Source: Bacillota bacterium (GTDB taxonomy: Bacteria; Bacillota; Clostridia; Acetivibrionales; DTU013). From it: a stretch of DNA of 57,772 nucleotides. The translations under genes were made by a program, and so were the position numbers. Shown in pieces: positions 17,384-24,973 of the stretch (the first letter of the stretch is position 1; each line of letters begins with the position of its first letter). Under the pieces are notes generated by a model that saw only the letters and a program-made list of their open reading frames with translations, did no database searches and was not told the DNA's origin. Location: positions 1-57,772 of the forward strand of contig JAEZCO010000116.1 of assembly GCA_023433505.1 (NCBI GenBank), written 5' to 3'.

Positions 17384-18325
17384 ATGAAGTGGATTGAGAT
17401 AAAAATAATAACGACGGAAGAAGCTTCGGATGCAATATCTGAAATGCTGACAGCCATAGGTGCGGGCGGAGTGGCCATAGAAGATCCCAATGAAATCAGG
17501 CGGCAGCTCAGTAGTCCCTCTTCTCTGGATTATGCGGATGATGAGTTTATGAATTCCCTGGATGAGGATGTCACAATCAAGGCATATTTTCCGTCCGATT
17601 CCAGCGGTGAGGGCCTGGTGGAGCTGATTCGTGAAAAGCTGGCCTTTGTTTCCCGTTTTCTGGATACCGGCAAAGGCTATTCCGGCATGAAGGAAGTGGA
17701 CGATGAGGATTGGGCCACTGCCTGGAAGAAATATTACAAGCCCTTTAGCATTTCTGAGAATATGGTAATCAAGCCCAGTTGGGAGGAATACTCCCCCAGG
17801 GCAGGCGAAACCGTAATCGAGCTTGACCCCGGTATGGCTTTTGGGACAGGGACACACGAAACGACGAAGCTATGCGCACAGATGCTTGAAAAATATATCA
17901 GGTCCGGTGACCGGGTGATCGACCTTGGCTGCGGTTCCGGCATACTTTCCATCATTTCTGCAAAGCTTGGAGCAGCGAATGTCCTGGCAGCAGATATCGA
18001 TGAAACCGCTGTGAAGGTAACCCGGGAAAACTGTGTCATTAATGGCGTGGAAGATAAAGTAACTGCTGTCCGCGCAATATTGGACGACCTCGAGAGACAG
18101 GAAGCGGACGTCATGGTGGCAAACATCATTGCAGACGTAATTGTGGGTATTTCTCCCCAGGTTTCCGGATATATAAAGAAGGAAGGTTATATGATAACCT
18201 CCGGAATTATTAAAGAGAGAAAAGACGAAGTAATTAACGCCTACACTTCTCTGGGCTTTACCTTGCTGGAGGCCGTGGAATTGGGCGAATGGGTGGCGAT
18301 TGCCTTCAAAAGCCCGGCACATTGA
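17384..18325 (+). CDS. prmA: Ribosomal protein L11 methyltransferase (PrmA)
   Basis: PrmA trimethylates lysines of ribosomal protein L11 using S-adenosylmethionine. The 313-residue product has the N-terminal L11-binding domain (about 1-100) and a Rossmann methyltransferase domain. That domain carries DPGMAFGTGTHETT, VIDLGCGSGILSI and the catalytic-pocket motif ANIIADV. The 3' end is notable: 21 bases (18282-18302) recur exactly in front of rsmE at 20804-20824. This suggests the gene end was duplicated when the next two genes entered. Confidence 0.95.
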   Translation: MKWIEIKIITTEEASDAISEMLTAIGAGGVAIEDPNEIRRQLSSPSSLDYADDEFMNSLDEDVTIKAYFPSDSSGEGLVELIREKLAFVSRFLDTGKGYSGMKEVDDEDWATAWKKYYKPFSISENMVIKPSWEEYSPRAGETVIELDPGMAFGTGTHETTKLCAQMLEKYIRSGDRVIDLGCGSGILSIISAKLGAANVLAADIDETAVKVTRENCVINGVEDKVTAVRAILDDLERQEADVMVANIIADVIVGISPQVSGYIKKEGYMITSGIIKERKDEVINAYTSLGFTLLEAVELGEWVAIAFKSPAH

Positions 18326-18357
18326 GCAGAATAACAAAGCTTTTCCGGATCGGATTG

Positions 18358-18395
18358 AAAAAGACGTGGAGATAACAAGGCTCCACGTCTTTTGA
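18358..18395 (+). terminator. Rho-independent terminator after prmA
   Basis: A 13-bp perfect stem AAAAGACGTGGAG / CTCCACGTCTTTT with a 9-base loop. It isolates prmA from the lipoprotein gene. Confidence 0.85.
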
Positions 18396-18485
18396 TTTTC
18401 CTTCCGAGTCCTTTTATAGAACGGAACAAATATCCGCAGATCACGGTCAAACTTAGAGAAATGCAATTATCAGGGAGGAATAAGA

Positions 18486-19388
18486 ATGGAAATAAAGCCG
18501 CTCAAAAGCTATAAGGCGCCGGCCTATCCTGAAAAAATCATTGTTATTGAGAATCCCGGCCTTCTGAAAATGCTGCCCCAAAGGTGGAAAGGCAACGTCA
18601 AAGCAGGAATAGCCCTTTCTTCCGTCGTAATGCTCTTACTGGCAGGCTGCGGTCAAAAAACAGGAGGAGGCGGCACAACGGCAGTAAAAAGCGGAAGCGG
18701 GGATGCCGGTATCCGGCAAACAAGTAAGGCAGTCCTTGTTGCTCCCATCTTTGAACACGGCGCCGGCAGAGGGGCCTTCGGATGCGTGTCGGTGGCGCCT
18801 CCGGCCTTTTTATCCGAAGCTGAAGCCTATGAGGTGATTGCAGAAGAGATGAAAAGGGAAGGAATCTCCCTGGAAAAAGGCGGACTCACGCTTGAAGAGG
18901 TTGGAATGCCGCTTACCTCGCTGATATATGAACCTGAGGGAGAAAAGGCGTCAGAATTGAAATCAAGAAAAGGTTCCCTTGAACTGGATGGATATGACAG
19001 TGTCAGGAAAATTGCCTATGAGTTTGTATCCAAAGACGATATCGTTGAGTGGGTAGATAAGGATCAAGGGGCAATGTCTACGGTGGAAAGCTATGACGCC
19101 GTCGGGACAGCCAAAAGGCTGGAACAAGGTCTGCAGGGCAAGAGCGGCGACAGTACGGTAGCCGTATTCTATGATCCCATGGGCTATGAAAAGGAAGTCA
19201 GCGATAAATATCAGGAGGAATTCAGAAAAATATCCGAGAATAAAAAACTTTCGGAAGATGAAAGGAATCATCAGTGGACAGAGGTCAACCAAAGCTATGA
19301 AGCTGAATTAATGGAAGTAAGGGCTGATTTGCTCAGGGAGCAGGTAAAAGGGTTTCTTGACTGGCTGAAAGCCCAGGGAATAATATAA
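18486..19388 (+). CDS. Putative lipoprotein with conserved GCVSVAPP-type segment, unknown function
   Basis: The 300-residue product starts at ATG 18486 with GGGAGG upstream. It has an unusually long cytoplasmic N-terminus (about 40 residues) before a membrane helix that ends in a lipobox, LLAGC (Cys near residue 55). A Gly-rich spacer follows. The exported part contains GRGAFGCVSVAPPAFLSE near residue 93, followed by helical, Glu/Lys-rich sequence, and ends LDWLKAQGII. I recognise no named family. The stop codon lies in the left end of an R1 repeat and a radical SAM/SPASM gene follows 180 bases on. The two probably work together, with the lipoprotein as substrate or partner. Confidence 0.7.
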   Translation: MEIKPLKSYKAPAYPEKIIVIENPGLLKMLPQRWKGNVKAGIALSSVVMLLLAGCGQKTGGGGTTAVKSGSGDAGIRQTSKAVLVAPIFEHGAGRGAFGCVSVAPPAFLSEAEAYEVIAEEMKREGISLEKGGLTLEEVGMPLTSLIYEPEGEKASELKSRKGSLELDGYDSVRKIAYEFVSKDDIVEWVDKDQGAMSTVESYDAVGTAKRLEQGLQGKSGDSTVAVFYDPMGYEKEVSDKYQEEFRKISENKKLSEDERNHQWTEVNQSYEAELMEVRADLLREQVKGFLDWLKAQGII

Positions 19389-19543
19389 CGAGGCATCAAA
19401 AAATGTTCACCGCCTTCTACTAGGTGGCGGGTACCGAACTGGTGTTCAGGTGGTGAGCATATCTCACGCCTCGTTGAAACTCCGCTGATGAGATTAATTT
19501 TTTCTACAAACGAAAAAATTAATTTTGAATTAGGTCGTTATAA
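19384..19543 (+). repeat. R1 interspersed element, copy C (full length, 160 bp)
   Basis: It starts TATAACGAGG, overlapping the TAA stop of the lipoprotein gene, and ends GAATTAGGTCGTTATAA. Internal hairpins are CCGCCT / AGGTGG, GTGAG-CATAT-CTCAC, and a perfect 12-bp ATTAATTTTTTC / GAAAAAATTAAT. The connecting segments match copy B closely, for example GGTGTTCA and TTGAAACTCCGCT. Confidence 0.85.
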
Positions 19544-19568
19544 AGAGGCATAGGACACGAGGTATATT

Positions 19569-20690
19569 ATGCACTATACGCTGCATCTTACAAATAATTG
19601 CAATATGGCCTGCGACTACTGCTATGTCAATAACGGCAAACTCGATACGATGAGCCTTGAAACCGCCGGAAAGGCAGTGGATATGGCATCAAAGGGTGAA
19701 GGCTCCGTCGGCATCATTTTTTTCGGAGGCGAGCCTCTTCTGGAGTCAGGTCTTTTGCAGGAGGTTGTTCATTATTGCAGAAAAAAGGAAAAACAGGAGG
19801 GCTGTCTTTTCCACTTCAAAGTTACCACCAACGGCTTGTTAATTACCAACGGCTTTATGGAATTCTGCAATGGAAACGGTGTTTATGTTGCATTAAGCCA
19901 CGATGGCATTGGCAAGGCACATGACCTGCATAGAAAAGAGAAAAAGGGGGCAGGTACCTTTGAACTTCTTTCTCCCAGGATGGATATGCTGCTTTCATAT
20001 CAACCGTATGCCCCGGTGCTGATGACCGTCAATCCTGATACGGTGCAGTATTATTCGGCATCCGTAAGGTATCTTTACAATAAAGGCTTCAAATATATCA
20101 TTTGCTCAATAAATTATGCAGGGCATTGGGATGAAGCTTCCCTGGGGATACTCAGGGAACAATACCTTGAGCTTGCCGAATTCTATATGGAAAAGACGCT
20201 ATTGGAAGAAAAATTCTACTTAAGTCCTTTTGAAGTGAAAATCAGTTCGCATATCAACCGGAGGAGTTATTGCAAAGAAAGGTGCGAGCTGGGGAAAAAG
20301 CAAATATCCGTAGGGCCGGACGGCGTATTGTACCCTTGTGTCCAATTTGTCGGAGATTTGAATTATGCCATAGGGCATGTGGACGAAGGAATAAATGAAG
20401 AAATTCGAAACAAGCTATATACTATCAATGAAGCGGATAAAGCCGAATGCGGAAACTGCGCCGTCAAAGACCGCTGCAATAATCATTGCGGATGTCTCAA
20501 CCGGCAGGCTACCGGCAGCATCAGCAAGGTTTCGCCGGTATTGTGCCGGCATGAAAGGCTTCTGCTTCCAATCGCGGATTCCCTGGCGGAGAAGCTTTAT
20601 AAAAAGAGGAGCGCCATGTTCATACAGAAGCATTATAATGACATGTACCCTCTTGTGTCACTGGTTGAGGATAAGACGAAACAGGCCTGA
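19569..20690 (+). CDS. Radical SAM / SPASM domain peptide- or protein-modifying enzyme
   Basis: The 373-residue enzyme carries the radical SAM cluster motif CNMACDYC at residues 11-18 and GGEP at 53-56. A C-terminal SPASM domain has cysteines at about 239, 257, 294, 297, 303, 307 and 326 (CGNC then CNNHCGC), which should hold auxiliary 4Fe-4S clusters. SPASM enzymes typically modify ribosomally made peptides (sactionine, thioether or quinone maturases) or activate sulfatases. No short precursor peptide is visible next door, so the lipoprotein upstream is the best candidate partner. ATG 19569 follows ACGAGGT. Confidence 0.85.
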   Translation: MHYTLHLTNNCNMACDYCYVNNGKLDTMSLETAGKAVDMASKGEGSVGIIFFGGEPLLESGLLQEVVHYCRKKEKQEGCLFHFKVTTNGLLITNGFMEFCNGNGVYVALSHDGIGKAHDLHRKEKKGAGTFELLSPRMDMLLSYQPYAPVLMTVNPDTVQYYSASVRYLYNKGFKYIICSINYAGHWDEASLGILREQYLELAEFYMEKTLLEEKFYLSPFEVKISSHINRRSYCKERCELGKKQISVGPDGVLYPCVQFVGDLNYAIGHVDEGINEEIRNKLYTINEADKAECGNCAVKDRCNNHCGCLNRQATGSISKVSPVLCRHERLLLPIADSLAEKLYKKRSAMFIQKHYNDMYPLVSLVEDKTKQA

Positions 20691-20775
20691 TATGATTTAG
20701 GACACGTTAAAAGAACGCCGGAAATAATATTTTAGCCATTCCTTACCTTGTTTTATTAACAGGGTTGTATTATAG

Positions 20776-20859
20776 TATAGAAAGGCTTTATTTTATATCG
20801 AACTGGGCGAATGGGTGGCGATTGTTTCAGATGGCAAGATTCTTTACGGACAGCGGTAA
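20776..20859 (+). pseudogene. Remnant of a second prmA 3' end in front of rsmE
   Basis: The frame ends IELGEWVAIVSDGKILYGQR, then TAA. It shares the 21-base string TGGGCGAATGGGTGGCGATTG (20804-20824) with the true prmA end at 18282-18302, in the same codon frame. It overlaps the rsmE start, as prmA and rsmE do when adjacent. It reads as the original tail of prmA left behind when the lipoprotein/radical SAM segment was placed between them. Confidence 0.65.
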
Positions 20860-21580
20860 TGTTGACAGGGAAGCAGGAAGGCTCTTTATTGAAGGCGATG
20901 ATGTAAATCATATTAAAAATGTTTTAAGGGCAAATCCCGGTGACAAATTAATTATTTCAGACGGCAGGGGAAATGAATATTCCGTATGCCTTGAGAGCTT
21001 TGAAAAAGACAGGATCACCGCTTCAATCCTCGATGCGGCTGTAAATATTACAGAACCGCCGATCGCGGTTACACTCTTCCAGGGTGTTCCGAAATCCGAC
21101 AAGATGGAGGCCATCATTCAAAAATGCGTTGAGCTTGGTGTAAAAAAGATCGTACCGGTACTAACTGCCAGAACGGTGGTCAGGTTTAAGGATTCGAAGG
21201 AGATGGAGGCCAAGACCATACGGTGGCGCCGCATAGCTTTGGAAGCAGCAAAGCAGTGCAACCGGGGAGTCATTCCCGAGGTTACACTTCCGGTCAAGCT
21301 GGAAAAAGCCTTCGAAGCGTCAAAGGAATATGCCTTAAGCTTGATACCCTATGAAAATGAAACGGATTCCGGTCTTAGAAAATATATCGGCAGGCATGAA
21401 TCGGGAAGCATTTGTTTCTTTATCGGGCCGGAGGGCGGCTTTGACGAAGAGGAAATCATGAAAGCCCTGGCGTTCGGGATAAAGCCCGTTACCCTGGGAC
21501 CCAGGATTTTAAGAACAGAAACGGCCGGGTCGACAGTTCTGTCAATACTAATGTATGAGCTGGGAGACATGGGCAGATGA
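20831..21580 (+). CDS. rsmE: 16S rRNA m3U1498 methyltransferase RsmE
   Basis: RsmE N3-methylates U1498 in the ribosomal decoding region. Start ATG 20831 (MARFFTD) gives 249 residues. The N-terminal PUA-like domain is followed by the SPOUT knot with FFIGPEGGFDEEE and LGPRILRTETA. An earlier in-frame TTG at 20765 would add 22 residues read out of the prmA remnant in another frame and is unlikely. It overlaps the next gene by ATGA. Confidence 0.95.
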   Translation: MARFFTDSGNVDREAGRLFIEGDDVNHIKNVLRANPGDKLIISDGRGNEYSVCLESFEKDRITASILDAAVNITEPPIAVTLFQGVPKSDKMEAIIQKCVELGVKKIVPVLTARTVVRFKDSKEMEAKTIRWRRIALEAAKQCNRGVIPEVTLPVKLEKAFEASKEYALSLIPYENETDSGLRKYIGRHESGSICFFIGPEGGFDEEEIMKALAFGIKPVTLGPRILRTETAGSTVLSILMYELGDMGR

Positions 21581-21951
21581 AGAAGCTTTCCTTTGTGGTA
21601 GTGGATGATGCAATGTTTATCAGAACCCTGCTTAAAAAAATGATCGAAGAAAATGAAGGCTTTACTGTCGTCGGCGAGGCTTCCAACGGTTTGGAAGCCA
21701 TAGAACAGGGAAGAATTAAGAAGCCCGATATTATGACGCTGGATATTACCATGCCTGAAATGAGCGGCACAAAGGCTGTTCCCGAAATACTCAAGGCCAG
21801 CCCCAAAACCAAGATCATCATGGTATCCGCCATGGGGCAGCAATCCATGGTCCTGGAGGCTATCAAAGCCGGGGCCTGCGATTTTGTCGTAAAGCCCTTT
21901 GAAAAATCCAGGGTTATGCAGGCAATTAAAAATGTGGCTTCTGGGATATAG
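21577..21951 (+). CDS. Stand-alone CheY-like response regulator receiver
   Basis: The 124-residue single receiver domain has the acidic pair at residues 10-11, the phospho-acceptor Asp56 (TLDITMPEM), the conserved Ser/Thr in VSAMG and Lys in VVKPFE. There is no output domain, as in CheY/Spo0F proteins. It overlaps rsmE by four bases (ATGA), so it is translationally coupled to it. No kinase or chemotaxis gene is nearby, so the partner is unknown. Confidence 0.9.
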   Translation: MKKLSFVVVDDAMFIRTLLKKMIEENEGFTVVGEASNGLEAIEQGRIKKPDIMTLDITMPEMSGTKAVPEILKASPKTKIIMVSAMGQQSMVLEAIKAGACDFVVKPFEKSRVMQAIKNVASGI

Positions 21952-22058
21952 GACCAGGAGAAATTTGAAATATGAAGTAAACACGAGCAAATGCGAATAA
22001 GATAGTAAAAATTAATAAAAAATAATCAAAACAGGCTTTAAATTGTATATAATTATGT

Positions 22059-22064
22059 TATAAT
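22059..22064 (+). promoter_or_regulatory. Probable promoter for yicC-remA-rpoZ
   Basis: TATAAT lies 46 bases before yicC, with a TTTAAA-like -35 about 16 bases further upstream, in a very A/T-rich region. Confidence 0.5.
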
Positions 22065-22109
22065 ACTATATTATTAATTGATATATTTGGAAAGCAGGTC
22101 TTAATTACT

Positions 22110-22988
22110 ATGATAAGAAGCATGACCGGGTTCGGCCGTGGAGACTGCCAGGAGGACGGCAAGGAGTTCCAGGTGGAAATCAAGACCGTAAACCACCGGT
22201 ATTCGGATGTCTTTGTAAAAATGCCCAGGCAAATAGGCTTTCTTGAAGATAAAGTGAGAGATATGGTTAGTAAGGCCGTATCCAGGGGTAAAATAGATGT
22301 ATATATAACCTATAATAATTTTGGGGACGATTCCAAATGTGTTGCCTTTGATGAAGCCCTTGCCAAAACTTACATTGCTGCGGTTGAAGCGCTCAGGGAC
22401 AGGTTTGGGCTCAAGGATGACATCTCGGTTTCACTGATATCAAAATATCCGGACGTCCTCAAGGTGGAGCAGGCTGAGGAGGATGAGGACAAATTATGGC
22501 TGCTGCTGAAAGCGGCAGTTGAAAATGCTCTTTCATCCCTGATCAATATGAGGGAGATTGAAGGCGAAGGTCTGAAAAACGATTTGATTGCGAGAGCCCT
22601 GTACATAGAAAAGGTCCTCAGGGACATATCGCTGAGGGCGCCGGAGGTAGTCAAGGAATATAAGCTTAAGCTGGAAACAAGGATAAAGGATCTGCTTGAG
22701 CAGCAAAATATGGATGAAAACCGGCTGGCGATGGAAATAGCCATTTTTGCGGACAGGTGCAGCATTGATGAGGAGATCGTAAGACTTGGCAGCCATCTGA
22801 GCCAGATGAAGGATGCTTTCAATATACAGCAGCCCATAGGAAGAAAGCTGGACTTTCTTATCCAGGAGATGAACAGGGAGATCAATACCATCGGCTCAAA
22901 GGCAAATGATCTTGCCATCACCCGGAATGTGGTCGAAATAAAAAGTGAGATCGAAAAAATGCGGGAACAAGTGCAAAATATAGAGTAA
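22110..22988 (+). CDS. yicC: YicC/YloC family endoribonuclease
   Basis: The 292-residue protein opens MIRSMTGFGRG and contains the family segments IKTVNHRYSD and LDFLIQEMNREINTIGSKA. YicC-type proteins are endoribonucleases implicated in RNA turnover. The order yicC-remA-(gmk)-rpoZ is standard in Firmicutes, and here it is followed 70 bases later by remA. Confidence 0.93.
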   Translation: MIRSMTGFGRGDCQEDGKEFQVEIKTVNHRYSDVFVKMPRQIGFLEDKVRDMVSKAVSRGKIDVYITYNNFGDDSKCVAFDEALAKTYIAAVEALRDRFGLKDDISVSLISKYPDVLKVEQAEEDEDKLWLLLKAAVENALSSLINMREIEGEGLKNDLIARALYIEKVLRDISLRAPEVVKEYKLKLETRIKDLLEQQNMDENRLAMEIAIFADRCSIDEEIVRLGSHLSQMKDAFNIQQPIGRKLDFLIQEMNREINTIGSKANDLAITRNVVEIKSEIEKMREQVQNIE

Positions 22989-23058
22989 TTTTCACGGGAG
23001 AATACTTTCAATGAACCTTGAAGGTGTGTCTCCTACACTAAAAATTGGAGGATGTTTT

Positions 23059-23337
23059 ATGAAACTGATTAACATTGGCTTTGGCAACATAGTGTCTGCA
23101 AACAGGCTTGTTGCCATAGTAAGTCCTGAATCAGCCCCTATCAAGAGGATCATACAAGAGGCCAGGGACAGAGGAATGTTGATTGATGCAACGTATGGAA
23201 GAAGGACCAGAGCGGTAATAATCACAGACAGCGACCATATAATTCTGTCCGCAGTACAGCCGGAGACTGTTGCCCACAGACTGAATGTAAAGGATTCGGA
23301 AGTGGAAGATGAAAGCGATGAAGTCGAAGAAGAATAA
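23059..23337 (+). CDS. remA: Extracellular matrix regulator RemA (DUF370)
   Basis: RemA is a small DNA-binding oligomer that activates biofilm-matrix genes in Bacillus. Start ATG 23059 (MKLINIGFGNIV) has GGAG 8 bases upstream and gives 92 residues; the longer frame from 23011 has no RBS. Motifs SPESAPIKRIIQEA, DATYGRRTRAVI and LSAVQPETVAHR are typical. The tail is acidic. Confidence 0.95.
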   Translation: MKLINIGFGNIVSANRLVAIVSPESAPIKRIIQEARDRGMLIDATYGRRTRAVIITDSDHIILSAVQPETVAHRLNVKDSEVEDESDEVEEE

Positions 23338-23362
23338 GCATAAGTAAAGGAGGTTGAAATAT

Positions 23363-23572
23363 ATGATATATCCGCCACTCAGTTCACTACTGAGCAAGGT
23401 TGACAACAGCAGGTATACGCTGGTGGTAGCCACGGCCAAGAGGGCAAGACAGCTTTCGGACGGTTCACACAAGCTGACCAGGTGTGCCTCCGAAAAACCC
23501 GTAACCATTGCACTGAATGAAATAAATGAAAACAAAATAACCTATGTCAGGACAAAAAGCGGTATTAAATAA
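23363..23572 (+). CDS. rpoZ: RNA polymerase omega subunit (RpoZ)
   Basis: The 69-residue omega subunit helps assemble RNA polymerase. Start ATG 23363 has AAGGAGG 9 bases upstream; a TTG at 23354 would overlap that RBS. Recognisable parts are MIYPPLSSLL, RYTLVVATAKRARQL and KPVTIALNEI. It follows remA by only 25 bases, so gmk, usually in between, is missing here. Confidence 0.92.
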   Translation: MIYPPLSSLLSKVDNSRYTLVVATAKRARQLSDGSHKLTRCASEKPVTIALNEINENKITYVRTKSGIK

Positions 23573-23599
23573 GTATTACTGAAAAAAGGGTAGAAAACT

Positions 23600-23641
23600 G
23601 AGGATAAGGTTAAAGAGATTTTACCTTAACCTCTTTTTTTA
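23600..23641 (+). terminator. Rho-independent terminator after rpoZ
   Basis: GAGGATAAGGTTA and TACCTTAACCTC pair with one mismatch around an internal loop, followed by TTTTTTT. Confidence 0.8.
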
Positions 23642-23644
23642 AGA

Positions 23645-23730
23645 GTACTGGAAATATTGCTTCCCGTTTTTCTGCAAATCAAGCCATAGAGGGCTGCGTT
23701 TTCAGAAACGCCTGCGGGGAGTTATATTTT
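23645..23730 (-). repeat. R2 interspersed repeat, copy 1
   Basis: On the minus strand this reads TCTGAAAACGCAG, a variable middle, then GCAGAAAAACGGGAAGCAATA and TTTCCAGTACTC. It matches the copies at 32306-32372 and 54576-54664 in the hairpin arm and the AACGGGAA tail. It sits between the rpoZ terminator and coaBC. Confidence 0.7.
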
Positions 23731-23764
23731 CACCGGTACTTAAATAAGAAGGCAGGTGAAGAAA

Positions 23765-24973
23765 ATGTTGAAGGGGAAAACGGTAGTTATAGGGGTTTGC
23801 GGCGGTATTGCAGCCTATAAGGCGGTTGAGGTGGTAAGCAGGCTTAAAAAGCAAGGCGCCGAGGTTGAAACCATCATGACGGAAAATGCGGCGAAATTCG
23901 TGACGCCGCTGACTTTTCAATCCATCTCCCACAGGCCTGTGATCACCGATATGTTCGAAGAACCGGAATACTGGGACATCCAGCATATTTCACTGGCGAA
24001 GAAGGCGGATATGATGGTTGTCGCGCCGGCCACCGCCAATATTATCGGGAAAATAGCCAACGGAATCGCCGATGATATGCTTTCAACCACCATCATGGCT
24101 ACGAAAGCGCCCGTGCTTTTTGTTCCTGCCATGAACAGCAATATGTATGAGAACCCGGTAGTGCAGAAAAATATTAAAGCATTGACTGCGCTGGGATATC
24201 TGTTCATGGAGCCTGATACCGGAAGGCTTGCAGAGGGGACGTCAGGGAAAGGACGGCTGCCGGAGCCGCCGGACATTGTGAATGAGGTCACCCGGATTTT
24301 GACTGTAAAAAAAGATATGGAGGGCCTGAAGGTGCTTATTACCGCAGGGCCTACCAGAGAAGCCATCGATCCCGTCAGGTACATATCAAACAGGTCTTCC
24401 GGGAAAATGGGCTATGCCGTAGCGCAGGCCGCCGCTGACAGGGGCGCAGGTGTCAAGCTTATATCAGGGCCGGTTTCCATCAGCGTTCCGCGTAATGTGG
24501 ATATTGTAAATGTGCTTTCTGCAGTCGAAATGCATGCAGAAGTGATGAAATCCTATCCGGATTTTGATATTATCATCATGGTAGCTGCAGTAGCAGATTA
24601 CCGGTGCGCCGACATCTCCGGCATAAAGATTAAAAAGAAGGACGACGAGATGGTTTTAAAGCTGGAAAAGAATCCCGACATCCTCAAGGAATTGGGCGGA
24701 GTCAAAGGGAAAAGGCTTCTTGTAGGCACGTGTGCCGAGACAAATGATCTGCTGGAAAATGCAAAAGCCAAGCTCAATGCCAAAAACCTTGATATGATCG
24801 TGGCCAATGATGTAACGATGGAGGGGGCTGGTTTCGATACCGAAACCAATATCATCAAGCTCCTCCGGCGGGACGGGAAAATCAGAGAACTGCCAATGAT
24901 GAGTAAATTGGCCTGCGCTCATGAAATATTAAATGAAATAAAGACACTGGGAGGATATATCAAATGCTTGTAG
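23765..24973 (+). CDS. coaBC: Bifunctional CoaBC (phosphopantothenoylcysteine decarboxylase / phosphopantothenate-cysteine ligase)
   Basis: CoaBC makes 4'-phosphopantetheine from 4'-phosphopantothenate and cysteine for coenzyme A synthesis. The flavoprotein half (about residues 1-180) has VCGGIAAYK, the active-site region HISLAKKADMMVVAPATAN and the asparagine motif PAMNSNMYENP. The ligase half has TAGPTREAIDPVRYISN, SGKMG and a C-terminal nucleotide-binding part. Start ATG 23765 with AGGTGA upstream is preferred; GTG 23756 is possible. It overlaps glyQS by 10 bases. Confidence 0.95.
   Translation: MLKGKTVVIGVCGGIAAYKAVEVVSRLKKQGAEVETIMTENAAKFVTPLTFQSISHRPVITDMFEEPEYWDIQHISLAKKADMMVVAPATANIIGKIANGIADDMLSTTIMATKAPVLFVPAMNSNMYENPVVQKNIKALTALGYLFMEPDTGRLAEGTSGKGRLPEPPDIVNEVTRILTVKKDMEGLKVLITAGPTREAIDPVRYISNRSSGKMGYAVAQAAADRGAGVKLISGPVSISVPRNVDIVNVLSAVEMHAEVMKSYPDFDIIIMVAAVADYRCADISGIKIKKKDDEMVLKLEKNPDILKELGGVKGKRLLVGTCAETNDLLENAKAKLNAKNLDMIVANDVTMEGAGFDTETNIIKLLRRDGKIRELPMMSKLACAHEILNEIKTLGGYIKCL

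Noticed and set aside
24900..24964. T-box riboswitch before glyQS
   Set aside because: The gene overlaps coaBC and there is no leader that could hold a T-box.
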